From assembly GCA_903840415.1 (NCBI GenBank), contig CAIMFY010000109.1:1-64000 (forward strand): a stretch of DNA of 64,000 nucleotides. The letters are read 5' to 3'. This DNA is from an uncultured Opitutia bacterium (GTDB lineage: Bacteria > Verrucomicrobiota > Verrucomicrobiia > Opitutales > Opitutaceae). The notes under the pieces are model-generated. The model was not told the DNA's origin. It was given only the letters and a program-made list of their open reading frames with translations, and ran no database searches. Positions 1 through 8,533 of the stretch are shown here, in pieces. Each line of letters starts with the position of its first letter. The first letter of the stretch is position 1. A program made the position numbers and the translations under genes.

Positions 1-251
1 ACCGACGCGGCGATCATTGTGTCCGGTGCAAACCCGGAGATTAACGGCCGCACTCGCTGTTCGCGCGGCCTCATTGGCTCTTTATCTCAAACCGCCTTCA
101 CAGGCTCGCTGTGATAAAAGCCTATGGTTTTTCGAACGGTTCGTGATTAGCGCCTACAAATCGCAGACTGTGTTTTGGAAATATCTTTTGTTGCGCGAGG
201 TCAACGGGCGTCGGCCAGCTAATTGAATCCCGAAAGAGCTGCCCCACGGCT
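1..251. other. Unassigned left edge, foreign to the adjoining deacetylase
   Basis: No frame here gives a recognisable protein. The frame that starts at base 4 is open from the window edge and stops at 112-114, so it could be the tail of an upstream gene, but I do not recognise it. A 69-codon frame (17-226) also looks non-coding. The deacetylase frame stays open back to 147 (stop at 144-146), yet its translation before about base 252 does not resemble a NodB domain. The stretch is more AT-rich around 110-190 than the genes to its right, which fits a junction between unrelated sequences. Confidence 0.4.
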
Positions 252-761
252 GATGCCTACCGCGATGTTTTCGAACTTGCCTGGCCCGTGCTGCAGGCTC
301 GCGCCGTGCCTGCGGCGGTATTTGTGCCGACCGCGTTCGTGGGGCAGGTGAACGCGTGGGACGGTGGCGACCGGCCATTGATGACCGCGGGGCACTTGCG
401 GACTCTGTCGGGCGAGGGCTTGGAACTCGGCCTGCATTCGCATCAACATGAAAATTTTGCCACGCTTTCGATCACGCAAATCGCCGACGATGTGCGGGAG
501 AATTTTGCGGCCTTTCGCACCTTGGAACTCACACCCATCCCTGCGCTCGCTTATCCGTTTGGCCGTCGACCGCAAGGCGTGGAGCGCGAGGCCATGGCGA
601 CGGCTTTGCGCGAGAGCGGAGTGCGCCTCGCGTTTCGCATTGGCAACCGGATCAATTCGCTACCGCTGCCGGATCTACTCGAGATTAATCGCCTGAGCGT
701 GCGTGGAGATGAAAGTTTTCCGGCCTTCCAAAGAAAAGTTCGCTGGGGTAGGCTGTTTTGA
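252..761 (+). pseudogene. Polysaccharide deacetylase (NodB domain), 5' end missing
   Basis: The frame encodes the C-terminal two thirds of a NodB-type carbohydrate esterase. After DAYRDVFELAWPVL come the motif-2 metal ligands in LHSHQHEN and the motif-3 segment AYPFGR. In an intact family member the first motif (TFDDG-like) lies just before AYRDV. Here the matching residues read PTADAY, so the first catalytic Asp is gone and no preceding beta strand is visible. The only nearby start is a GTG at 288, downstream of motif 1. Its stop overlaps a possible TTG start of the next gene. I read it as a truncated gene; a recombined N-terminus or an assembly join near 250 is possible. Confidence 0.7.
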
Positions 762-766
762 CCGAA

Positions 767-2482
767 ATGCTCTTCGTGCGAAAACTCACATTGTTGTTCA
801 ACTGCCTCGCGATCAGCGTGGCGATGCGCGCGGCCGTGCCGGTCGCCGTCGATCCAGTCACCGCGCCGCATGGCATGGTAGTCGCGGCCCATCCGCAGGC
901 CGCCGCCATCGGCGTCGAGGTGTTAAGACGCGGTGGCAACGCAATCGACGCGGCTGTCGCCGTCTCGCTCGCCGTCGGTGTCGCCGAACCCTACGGCTCC
1001 GGCCTCGGCGGCAAACTCATGCTGCTCTACCGCGACGCGAGGAGCGGTCGGACCTTCGCCGTGGAGGCGATGGATGCCTGCGGTTCGGCCATCGACATCG
1101 AGGGTTATCGCAAGCTTTCGGTGGACGCACACAGCTATGGTTACAGCGCGGTGTGCGTGCCCGGTCTGGCGGCCGGTCTGTGGGCGGCACACCAAAAATG
1201 GGGAGTGAAGAAATGGGCCGACGATGTCGCGCCCGCCAGTGCACTCGCCCGCGATGGCTTCGAAATTCTTCCGAAGACGCGCGATTTTTTTGAGGAGCAG
1301 GAAAAGAAACTTCACCGCGGCGATGGCGAAATCGCGCGGCTTTATTTGGTCGAAGGCGCACTGCCGGCTGTCGGCACGCGATTGAAGAACGCTGACCTCG
1401 CACACACGATGGAGCTTCTCGCCGCGCGCGGTCGCGACGGATTTTATCGCGGCGAGATTGCAGAGAAAATGGTCGCCGCCTCACATCAGGGTGGGGGCGT
1501 GCTGGCGCTCGCTGATCTTGCGAACTACGAGGCGCGCATCATCGAACCGCTAGCGATGGATTTTCGGGGCTACCGGATTCTCAGCGCACCTCCGCCAGCC
1601 AACGGCGCCTCGCTTTTTCTCCCAATCTTGAAGGCGCTCGAGGCGGACGACTTCGGCCGCGGGCCGCTGCGCACCGCCGCCAACCTCGATCGCGTTGGCC
1701 GCGTCTGGCGGGTAGTCGAGCCGCGGGAACGCCGGCTCATCGCCGATTCGCCGCAGTCGCGCTTGAATTTCCAAACTCTAATTTCGCCCGAATCGATTCG
1801 CGCGATTCGCGAGCAGGCGGCTGTGCGATCGGCGGCGCCAGTGCCCACGGGTAAATCGGCGGTGTGGATCGATGACGGCGCATTCTACGAAAGTCCGATG
1901 GCGGCAACGACGCAGTGGATGGTGGTCGATGCCGAGGGCAACATCGCCTGCTGCACCCAGTCTCTGAGTCTGCACTTCGGCGCTGGCGTCGTGCCGCCCG
2001 GCACCGGCGTGGTGATGAACGATTCGATGAGCAATTTCGCCTACGTCGACACGACCAGCCTGAATTTTGTCGCGCCCGGACGCCGTCCGCGCAGCACGAT
2101 TTCGCCGACGATTGTCGAGCGCGATGGCAAACCGCTGTTCGCTCTCGGCGTGCCCGGTGCCGCGCGGATTCCAACTGCCATGCTCCAGGTGTTGCTCGAT
2201 CGGCTCATGTTTGATCGGCCACTCGCCGAGGCCATCGGCGACACGCGTCTCCATTATGTAGCCGCCGTGAAACCTGAGGAACTAGACACGTTTGAGGCCG
2301 AGCAATCGCTTTCGACGGAAGTTGCTGACGGACTGCGTGCCAGCGGTTGGAATGTCGTCCTCCCGGAGGCATCGGGGATCGGTCGCCACTTTGGCGGCGT
2401 CAACGCCATCGAATTCAACGCCAACCGCACACTCTCGGGCTACGCCGACCCTCGCCGGACGAATGCCGCCGCCGGCTACTAG
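767..2482 (+). CDS. ggt: Gamma-glutamyltranspeptidase family protein
   Basis: GGTs hydrolyse or transfer gamma-glutamyl groups, typically from glutathione, in the periplasm after autocleavage into two subunits. The N-terminus (MLFVRKLTLLFNCLAISV) looks like a signal peptide. GGNAIDAAVAVSLAVGVAEP matches the start of the large subunit. The autoprocessing Thr is expected in AATTQWMVVDAEGN (about residue 381), followed by GAGVVPPGTGVVMNDSMSNF, typical of the small subunit. At 571 residues it has family length. One oddity: the usual glycine-rich PxxSGIGGG segment reads YGSGLGGKL. ATG 767 is chosen over TTG 758 because it places the hydrophobic core properly; TTG 758 would overlap the previous stop. 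Confidence 0.88.
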   Translation: MLFVRKLTLLFNCLAISVAMRAAVPVAVDPVTAPHGMVVAAHPQAAAIGVEVLRRGGNAIDAAVAVSLAVGVAEPYGSGLGGKLMLLYRDARSGRTFAVEAMDACGSAIDIEGYRKLSVDAHSYGYSAVCVPGLAAGLWAAHQKWGVKKWADDVAPASALARDGFEILPKTRDFFEEQEKKLHRGDGEIARLYLVEGALPAVGTRLKNADLAHTMELLAARGRDGFYRGEIAEKMVAASHQGGGVLALADLANYEARIIEPLAMDFRGYRILSAPPPANGASLFLPILKALEADDFGRGPLRTAANLDRVGRVWRVVEPRERRLIADSPQSRLNFQTLISPESIRAIREQAAVRSAAPVPTGKSAVWIDDGAFYESPMAATTQWMVVDAEGNIACCTQSLSLHFGAGVVPPGTGVVMNDSMSNFAYVDTTSLNFVAPGRRPRSTISPTIVERDGKPLFALGVPGAARIPTAMLQVLLDRLMFDRPLAEAIGDTRLHYVAAVKPEELDTFEAEQSLSTEVADGLRASGWNVVLPEASGIGRHFGGVNAIEFNANRTLSGYADPRRTNAAAGY

Positions 2483-2545
2483 CCATTTGCCCAAGTTTAC
2501 CCTTTACAGGAGGGGCACGAGTCTCTGTTTTCGACCGCTCTCTCC

Positions 2546-2743
2546 ATGCAAAAGACCAAAAAGTCCGTCGCCAAGCGCTTCAAACTTTCCGCCCGCGGAA
2601 AGCTGATTCGCCGCACGCCCGGCTTCCGTCACCTGCTGTCCGCGAAGAGCACGAAGTCCAAACGTCGTGCTTCTCGTGACAAACTGGTCGACGTAGGCCA
2701 TGCACCGGCGCTCCTGCGCTGTCTGCCGACCGGTTTGCGCTAA
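2546..2743 (+). CDS. rpmI: 50S ribosomal protein bL35
   Basis: This 65-residue basic protein has the bL35 signature: MQKTKKSVAKRFKLSARGK at the N-terminus, then the HLLSAKSTKSKRR segment. It is part of the large ribosomal subunit. Its partner rplT follows after 84 nt, the usual rpmI-rplT pair, but infC, which often precedes them, is absent; a GGT gene stands upstream instead. The ATG has no Shine-Dalgarno sequence close by. A GGAGG lies about 35 nt upstream, too far to act directly. Confidence 0.96.
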   Translation: MQKTKKSVAKRFKLSARGKLIRRTPGFRHLLSAKSTKSKRRASRDKLVDVGHAPALLRCLPTGLR

Positions 2744-2827
2744 ACCGGGGCGTCCAACCAAAACTTCGTCTGGCGGGTGAACTAAGCCGACCTGCCGACG
2801 ACTAACCTAAAAAGGATCCACTAAAAC

Positions 2828-3211
2828 ATGGCTCGTGCAACTAACTCCCCCGCGTCGCGCAAGCGCCGCAAGAAAGTCCTGAAATACGCCAAGGGCTATT
2901 TCGGCAATAAATCCAAGCTCTTCCGCTACGCGAAAGAAGCCGTCCAGCACGCTTGGCAATACGCCTACGCGGCCCGCAAAAAGAAGAAGGGTGACCGTCG
3001 TGGCCTCTGGATCGTGCGTCTCAACGCCGCCTGCCGCAACAACGGCATCACCTACAGCCGCTTCATCGAGGGCCTCCACGCCGCGAACATCACGCTCGAT
3101 CGCAAGGTCCTGAGCGATCTCGCGATTCGGGACGAAGTCGCCTTTACTGGCTTGGTCGCACAAGCTCAGGACGCGTTGAAGGCCAAGGCCGCCGCAGCGA
3201 AGAAGGTCTAA
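2828..3211 (+). CDS. rplT: 50S ribosomal protein bL20
   Basis: bL20 binds 23S rRNA early in large-subunit assembly and, in several bacteria, represses its own operon. The 127-residue product begins MARATNSPASRKRRKKVLK and contains the conserved YAKGYFGNKSK and FIEGLHAANITLDRKVLSDLA segments. It ends in an Ala/Lys-rich tail slightly longer than usual. An AAAGGA sequence lies about 10 nt before the ATG. A strong intrinsic terminator follows at 3257-3295, so rpmI-rplT is probably one transcription unit ending before pheS. Confidence 0.97.
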   Translation: MARATNSPASRKRRKKVLKYAKGYFGNKSKLFRYAKEAVQHAWQYAYAARKKKKGDRRGLWIVRLNAACRNNGITYSRFIEGLHAANITLDRKVLSDLAIRDEVAFTGLVAQAQDALKAKAAAAKKV

Positions 3212-3256
3212 CCAAAAACGCGAGCCGGGCCGGCTCGCTCTCTGTCTCATTTCGGA

Positions 3257-3295
3257 GGACGGGCCTCGCCAAGCGAGGTGCCGTCCTTCTTTTTT
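3257..3295 (+). terminator. Intrinsic terminator of rpmI-rplT
   Basis: GGACGG...CCGTCC forms the base and CCTCGC...GCGAGG the upper part of a GC-rich hairpin at 3257-3286. It is followed by a T-rich tract (TTCTTTTTT). A second small hairpin (CGAGCCG-GGC-CGGCTCG, 3221-3237) sits just after the rplT stop. Confidence 0.9.
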
Positions 3296-3302
3296 ATCAG
3301 TC

Positions 3303-3369
3303 CACGAAACACACCGAAGACACGGAGACAGATCATTCAGAATTTTCCGTGTCTTCCATGTGTTCCGCG
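3303..3369. repeat. Long imperfect inverted repeat upstream of pheS
   Basis: Two 24-nt arms (3303-3326 and 3346-3369) pair at 20 of 24 positions, with a perfect inner core GAAGACACGGA / TCCGTGTCTTC around a 19-nt loop. It lies between the rplT terminator and pheS with no T-run, so it does not look like a terminator. It has the form of a dispersed extragenic palindrome. A weakly similar stretch (GAACGAAAGGACACGAAG) lies near 26320. Confidence 0.6.
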
Positions 3370-3393
3370 GGCAATCCTTAGCCTATCGCCCTC

Positions 3394-4437
3394 ATGCAAG
3401 ACAAACTCTCCGCCCTTGTCGCGAAAGCCACCGCCGAACTGCCCACACTCAAATCGCGCCCCGAGTTCGAGGCCGCCAAGGCCCGCTATGTTGGCCCCAA
3501 CGGCGAACTCACTGCGCTCATGAAGCAGATGGGAGGCATCCCGAAGGAGCAAAAGCCCATCGTCGGCAAACTCGTCAACGAGGCGAAGTTGCGCCTCACC
3601 GCCCAACTCGATGCCGCTCTCGCCCGCATTGCAGCCGACGAACTCGCCGCGCAACTCGGACCCGCGATCGATCCGACGCTGCCGTCGCCCGACACCGGCC
3701 CCGGCACTTATCATCCACTGACGCTCGTCCGCGAAGAGATGTGTCGCATCCTCCGCAAAGTTGGCTTCACCGTCGCCGACGGCCCCGAGGTCGAGACCGA
3801 GTATTACTGTTTCGACGCCCTCAACACGCCCGCCGATCACCCGGCGCGCGACGAGAAGGACACGTTCTATTTCCCCACCTCGGCCCGCTTCGGCAACGTC
3901 TCCAAGAAGACGCCCGAGGAAAAATACCTCCTCCGCACGCACACCTCGTCCGTGCAAATCCGCGAGATGCTCAAAGGCCCGCCGCCGATCCGCATCGTCT
4001 CGCCGGGCCGCGTTTATCGCCGCGACACCACCGACGCCACGCACAGCGCGAACTTTCACCAACTCGAGTGCCTCTATGTGGACAAGAATGTCACCGTCCG
4101 CGACCTCAAGGCACTGCTCGACTACATCTTTGTTTCGCTGCTTGGCAAAGACACGAAGACGCGCTTCCGCCCGCACTACTTCGGCTACACCGAGCCGAGC
4201 TTTGAAGTCGATCTCACTGCCACGCACCTTCCGAAAGTGAAGAAGCCATGGATCGAAATCGGTGGCTGCGGTATGGTCGATCCCACCGTCTTCGAGGCAG
4301 TCGGCTACGATTCCGAAGTCTGGAGCGGCTACGCATTCGGCATGGGCCTCGAGCGCCTCGCGATGCTCCTCTACGGCATCGATGACATTCGTTATTTTTA
4401 CCAAAACGATCTCCGCTTCCTGAAGCAGTTTGCCTGA
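3394..4437 (+). CDS. pheS: Phenylalanine-tRNA ligase alpha subunit
   Basis: PheS carries the class II catalytic core of the (alpha-beta)2 enzyme that charges tRNA-Phe. The 347-residue product has an N-terminal helical arm, then motif 2 around FHQLECLYVDKNVT and motif 3 in GYAFGMGLERLAMLLYGIDD near the C-terminus. GPEVETEYYCFDALNTPADH is a hallmark of the family. pheT follows 9 nt downstream, so the two are almost certainly co-transcribed. The ATG has no Shine-Dalgarno; it is preceded by TATCGCCCTC. Confidence 0.97.
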   Translation: MQDKLSALVAKATAELPTLKSRPEFEAAKARYVGPNGELTALMKQMGGIPKEQKPIVGKLVNEAKLRLTAQLDAALARIAADELAAQLGPAIDPTLPSPDTGPGTYHPLTLVREEMCRILRKVGFTVADGPEVETEYYCFDALNTPADHPARDEKDTFYFPTSARFGNVSKKTPEEKYLLRTHTSSVQIREMLKGPPPIRIVSPGRVYRRDTTDATHSANFHQLECLYVDKNVTVRDLKALLDYIFVSLLGKDTKTRFRPHYFGYTEPSFEVDLTATHLPKVKKPWIEIGGCGMVDPTVFEAVGYDSEVWSGYAFGMGLERLAMLLYGIDDIRYFYQNDLRFLKQFA

Positions 4438-4446
4438 GCGACGCCG

Positions 4447-6912
4447 ATGAAAATTTCCCTTAACTGGATCAAGGACTACGTCCAACTCGATGCCTCCGTC
4501 GAAGAAATCACCCGCGCGATTACGTTTCTCGGCTTTGAGGTCGAGGGTGTTGCCAACACCGGCGCGCCAAAACTGGACCACGTCGTCGTTGGCGAAATAC
4601 TCACGCGCGCGAAGCACCCGAACGCCGACAAACTCTCCGTCTGCACCGTCGATGTCGGTCCCGCCGGCGGCGTGAAAACGATCGTCTGTGGCGCGCACAA
4701 CTGCGACGCCGGCAACCGCGTGCTCGTCGCGCTTCCCGGCGCCGTCCTCCCCGGCAATTTCCAAATCAAGCTGTCGAAGATCCGCGGACAGGATTCGCAG
4801 GGCATGATGTGTTCGCCCGACGAGATCGGCATGGGCAGCGACCACAGCGGCCTGCTCATTCTCTCCGGCCAGCCCGACCTCGGCGCCGCGATGAATGCCG
4901 TGCTGCCGCCCGGCGACACCGTTTTCGACATCGAGATCACGCCAAACCGCCCCGACTGCCAATCGCACCTCGGCATCGCGCGCGAGCTCGCCGCGTGGTT
5001 CAAACTTCCGCTTATTTACCCGCAGGAAAAATTTCGCGGCGATGTCGAGGCCGCCGCGGTTCGCACCGATCTGCTCAATGCCGTTCGCGTCGATTCGCCC
5101 GAGGATTGCCCACTCTACACCGCGCACATCATCACCGGCATCAAGATCGGCCCGAGTCCGTCGTGGATGCAGGAGCGGCTCGCCGCCGTCGGCCTCCGCC
5201 CGATCAATAACGTCGTCGACGTGGGCAACTACGTGATGCTCGAGACCGGCCAGCCGCTCCACGCGTTCGACGCGAAGAAACTTGGCGGCGGTCAAATCAT
5301 TGTCCGTCGCGCGACCGACGGTGAAAAAATTACTACGCTCGACGCCAAGGAACGCGCGCTGACAAGTCGGATGCTCGTGATCGCCGATGCGCAAAAGCCC
5401 GTCGTCATCGCTGGTATCATGGGCGGCGAAAATTCTGGCGTGAGCGCCTACACCACCGACCTCGTGCTCGAGTGCGCCATTTTCAAGCGCCAGTCGATCC
5501 GCGCCACGTCGCGCAAGGTCGGCCTCACGTCCGACTCGTCCTATCGCTACGAACGCGGTGTCGATCCGCACGGCGCGCTCGAGGCGGCGTGGCGGGCGGT
5601 TGATCTCATTCTCGAAACTGCGGGTGGTCACGTCGTCGGGCCGGTTTACAAAGTCGGCGGCGAGGTGCCATGGCAGCGCGAAATCGTCGTCACGCACGAC
5701 TACATCACCGAAAAAATCGGCTTCGACATTCCGGCCGCAGACATGCGAGCGGCCCTCGAATCGCTCGAGCTCACCGTCACTCGCGAGGAACCGACCGAAC
5801 TGCCGGCGCGCGGTCCCGCATGGACTGTCAGCATCCCGAGCTGGCGCGACGACCTCGACCGCCCGATTGATCTCGTCGAGGAAGTGTTGCGGCTGTTCGG
5901 CACGGAAAAAATTCCCGCTGCCGTCGTCACTTCGCCCGGCCTCGTGAACGACGACGATCCGGTGGTGATGTTTAATCGCCGCGTGACTGATTATCTCGTC
6001 GGCCACGATTTTCACGAGTGCGTGAACTACACGCTCCGACCGGCGAAAGAACTCGCCACCTGGGTTTCGCAGACGGCTGCGCAGGAACTCGCGCTCGCGA
6101 ATCCGTTCGTCGAGGATCAGTCGCATCTGCGGCCGACGTTGATCATGGGATTGCTGGGTTCGCTCCAGTTGAACCAGTCGCGCGGCGTGGTGGCGTCCCG
6201 ACTCTGCGAAGTCGGCCGTGTTTTCATCGAGCACAACGGGCAGAATCTCGAATGTGCCGCCGTCGGGTTCATCATCGCCGAACCCGTGGGCGAGCGCGCG
6301 TGGCTCAAGCGGGAACCGGCTGACTTTTACATCGTGAAACATCACGTCACGGCGCTCGCCGCCGCCGCCGGCATCGATCTCGCCCGACAGTCGCTCGCGC
6401 CAGTGGCCGGGCCGTTCTTCGGTTGGCAGGAAGGGCAGTCGGCCGCCGCCGGCACGATCGAGCTGGGATGGACGGCGCGATTCGGCCTCCTTAATCTCGC
6501 GATGGTGAAGTCGCTTGGCATTGAGGGAAAAGTTTACGCCGGCATTTTCGCGATTTTGCCAGATAAGCTCTCCGCCAGCCTCGCGCGCCGGCGCTACTCC
6601 GACTTCAGTCTGTTTCCTGCTGCGCTGCGCGACCTTGCACTCGTCGTCGATCAAGCCATCCCGGCGGCAGACGTGCAAGAAACGTTGGAGAAGTTCGCCC
6701 ACACGGCGGCGGGCAACGCGTTCGCCGTCGAGAGTGTCAACGCCTTCGATGTCTACCAAGGTAAGGGTCTGCCCGAGGGCAAAAAAAGTTTGGCCTTCTC
6801 GCTGGTGTTTCGTTCGGCCGAGCGGACCCTCACCGATGACGAGGTGAACGCCGCGTTCACGAAAATCCAAGCGGACATCGCGGCCGATGGTCGCTGGAGT
6901 GTGCGCGCCTGA
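4447..6912 (+). CDS. pheT: Phenylalanine-tRNA ligase beta subunit
   Basis: The beta subunit supplies tRNA binding and editing. At 821 residues it has full family length. Domains in order: an N-terminal OB-fold tRNA-binding domain (VVVGEILTRAKHPNADKLSV, about residues 40-150), the B3/B4 editing region, the B5 domain, the inactive class II-like core, and a C-terminal ferredoxin-like anticodon-binding domain (from YSDFSLFPAALRDLALVVD, about residue 720). It follows pheS by 9 nt. Nothing is unusual in the sequence. Confidence 0.97.
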   Translation: MKISLNWIKDYVQLDASVEEITRAITFLGFEVEGVANTGAPKLDHVVVGEILTRAKHPNADKLSVCTVDVGPAGGVKTIVCGAHNCDAGNRVLVALPGAVLPGNFQIKLSKIRGQDSQGMMCSPDEIGMGSDHSGLLILSGQPDLGAAMNAVLPPGDTVFDIEITPNRPDCQSHLGIARELAAWFKLPLIYPQEKFRGDVEAAAVRTDLLNAVRVDSPEDCPLYTAHIITGIKIGPSPSWMQERLAAVGLRPINNVVDVGNYVMLETGQPLHAFDAKKLGGGQIIVRRATDGEKITTLDAKERALTSRMLVIADAQKPVVIAGIMGGENSGVSAYTTDLVLECAIFKRQSIRATSRKVGLTSDSSYRYERGVDPHGALEAAWRAVDLILETAGGHVVGPVYKVGGEVPWQREIVVTHDYITEKIGFDIPAADMRAALESLELTVTREEPTELPARGPAWTVSIPSWRDDLDRPIDLVEEVLRLFGTEKIPAAVVTSPGLVNDDDPVVMFNRRVTDYLVGHDFHECVNYTLRPAKELATWVSQTAAQELALANPFVEDQSHLRPTLIMGLLGSLQLNQSRGVVASRLCEVGRVFIEHNGQNLECAAVGFIIAEPVGERAWLKREPADFYIVKHHVTALAAAAGIDLARQSLAPVAGPFFGWQEGQSAAAGTIELGWTARFGLLNLAMVKSLGIEGKVYAGIFAILPDKLSASLARRRYSDFSLFPAALRDLALVVDQAIPAADVQETLEKFAHTAAGNAFAVESVNAFDVYQGKGLPEGKKSLAFSLVFRSAERTLTDDEVNAAFTKIQADIAADGRWSVRA

Positions 6913-6972
6913 GGCGGACTGTCGGAGTGAATTCCAGTTGAGCCGCGACGCGTCCGTCGGCAAGGAACGGGC

Positions 6973-8172
6973 ATGAAAATCCGCTTACCCCTGCTTGTGG
7001 CGGCGCTCGTGGCCGTGGCGTTTCCCGGCCTCGGTCTTCATGCGCAGGACAAATTTGCCGGTGTGGCTGCAGCCGCGCAGTCGTATGTCGATAACGGCGA
7101 AATTTCTGGCGCGGTGGTGCTCGTCGCGACGAAGGACAAAGTGCTTCATCTCTCGGCCGCCGGTCAGAGCGACCTTGCGACCGGGCGCAAGATGGAGACC
7201 GGAGATTTTTTCTGGATCGCGTCGATGACGAAACCGATGACGGCGGTTTGCGTCGCGCTCCTCGTCGATGACGGGAAAATTTCCTTCGACGATCCGCTGG
7301 AGAAATTCCTCCCGGAGTTTCGTGCCCCCTGGCAAATTTCCGAGGCGACCGCCGACCGCCGGGTGCTCGTTAAGCCGGCCCGACCGCTCACGCTGCGCGA
7401 CGTGCTCACCCACACGAGCGGACTCGGCGATTATGCCGTAACGGAACCGCATTGGTCGCTCGCTACGATGAGCAAGGTCCTCGCCCGCGAACCGCTGCGC
7501 TTCGCGCCGGGCAGCCGCTGGGCCTACTCGACCGCCGGGATCGATGCCCTCGGCCGGGTTGTCGAAGTCGTGAGCGGGATGCCGTTCGCCGCGTTCATGC
7601 AAAAGCGCCTGCTCGATCCACTCGGAATGACGCACACGACGTTCTGGTTGACGCCCGACCAGAAGCAGCGTGGCGCGACGAGTTATCGTCTCAACCCGCA
7701 GACGCGCAAACTCGAGGAGACACCGATCTTCTACATGTATGGCGGCGCCGTGACCGATGCGGCCCGGCCTGCGCTCGGCGGGGCGGGCTTATTTTCCACG
7801 GCTGAAGACGTGGCAAAATTTTATCAGATGATGCTCAACGCCGGCGCGGCGAATGGGCGGCAAATTCTCAAACCCGCAACAGTCGCGGAGATGACGCGCA
7901 AACAAACGGGCGCTCTCGCCGCGCGGCCCGGGATGCCGTGGGGCCTCGGCTTCTGCGTCGTCGAAGATCCAACGAAGATGGAGGCGAATGCGACGTTGTC
8001 GCCGGGCACGTTTGGTCACGGTGGTGCGTTTGGCACGCAGAGTTGGGCGGATCCGATCCGCGGACTCGTTTACGTGTTCATGATCCAGCGCGACAAGATT
8101 CCGAACAACCCGGACAACTCACCGATGCGCCGGGCTTACCAGGCGGCGGTCGAGGCGGCGCTTGCGCGGTAG
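6973..8172 (+). CDS. Secreted serine hydrolase, class C beta-lactamase fold
   Basis: The 399-residue product has a clear signal peptide (MKIRLPLLVAALVAVAFPG, cleavage near LHAQ). Active-site motifs of the serine beta-lactamase/DD-peptidase family are in order: SMTK with the nucleophile at about Ser84, Tyr185 in WAYST in place of the usual YxN, and HGG in FGHGGAFGTQ near residue 350 in place of KTG. Such proteins include esterases, D-aminopeptidases and peptidoglycan-acting enzymes, so the substrate cannot be named. It stands alone between pheT and gatC and may be transcribed with either. Confidence 0.88.
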   Translation: MKIRLPLLVAALVAVAFPGLGLHAQDKFAGVAAAAQSYVDNGEISGAVVLVATKDKVLHLSAAGQSDLATGRKMETGDFFWIASMTKPMTAVCVALLVDDGKISFDDPLEKFLPEFRAPWQISEATADRRVLVKPARPLTLRDVLTHTSGLGDYAVTEPHWSLATMSKVLAREPLRFAPGSRWAYSTAGIDALGRVVEVVSGMPFAAFMQKRLLDPLGMTHTTFWLTPDQKQRGATSYRLNPQTRKLEETPIFYMYGGAVTDAARPALGGAGLFSTAEDVAKFYQMMLNAGAANGRQILKPATVAEMTRKQTGALAARPGMPWGLGFCVVEDPTKMEANATLSPGTFGHGGAFGTQSWADPIRGLVYVFMIQRDKIPNNPDNSPMRRAYQAAVEAALAR

Positions 8173-8234
8173 TGGGCGCTGATTTGCCCGTTGCGTCGGT
8201 CCGGCGGTTTCGCACAACTGCGCTTTACGCCGCC

Positions 8235-8525
8235 ATGTCACAGTCTGCCGACCTCAATATCGATCACGTCGCCCATCTCGCGCGCCTAGCGCTCACGCCA
8301 GAGGAGAAGGCCACGTTTGCGCAGCAACTCGGCGATGTGCTGCATCACATCGAGCAACTCGAGACGGTCGACGTCACCGGCGTCGAACCGACCGCGCATG
8401 CGGCCCCGGTTTTCAATGTTTGGGCAGATGATGTGGTGCAGGCTGGCCTGCCAGTCGAACTTGCCCTGAAAAACGCGCCCTCGCAACGGGACCACATGGT
8501 CGTCGTTCCGAAAGTAGTGGAGTGA
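8235..8525 (+). CDS. gatC: Asp/Glu-tRNA amidotransferase subunit C
   Basis: GatC is the small scaffold of the GatCAB enzyme, which converts Glu-tRNA-Gln (or Asp-tRNA-Asn) to the amidated form. The 96-residue product begins [20 protein letters not shown], typical of the family, and continues with the [22 protein letters not shown] belt. The frame stays open far upstream, but only ATG 8235 gives a normal GatC. Its stop (TGA 8523-8525) lies 8 nt before the gatA ATG and overlaps an alternative GTG at 8522, so the two are likely translationally coupled. Confidence 0.93.
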   Translation: MSQSADLNIDHVAHLARLALTPEEKATFAQQLGDVLHHIEQLETVDVTGVEPTAHAAPVFNVWADDVVQAGLPVELALKNAPSQRDHMVVVPKVVE

Positions 8526-8533
8526 GCGCGCCC

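Noticed and set aside
3337-6963. Very long minus-strand open frame (about 1200 codons)
   Set aside because: It is antisense to pheS and pheT, which have full-length homology. High GC content keeps antisense frames open; the translation shows only low-complexity charged sequence.
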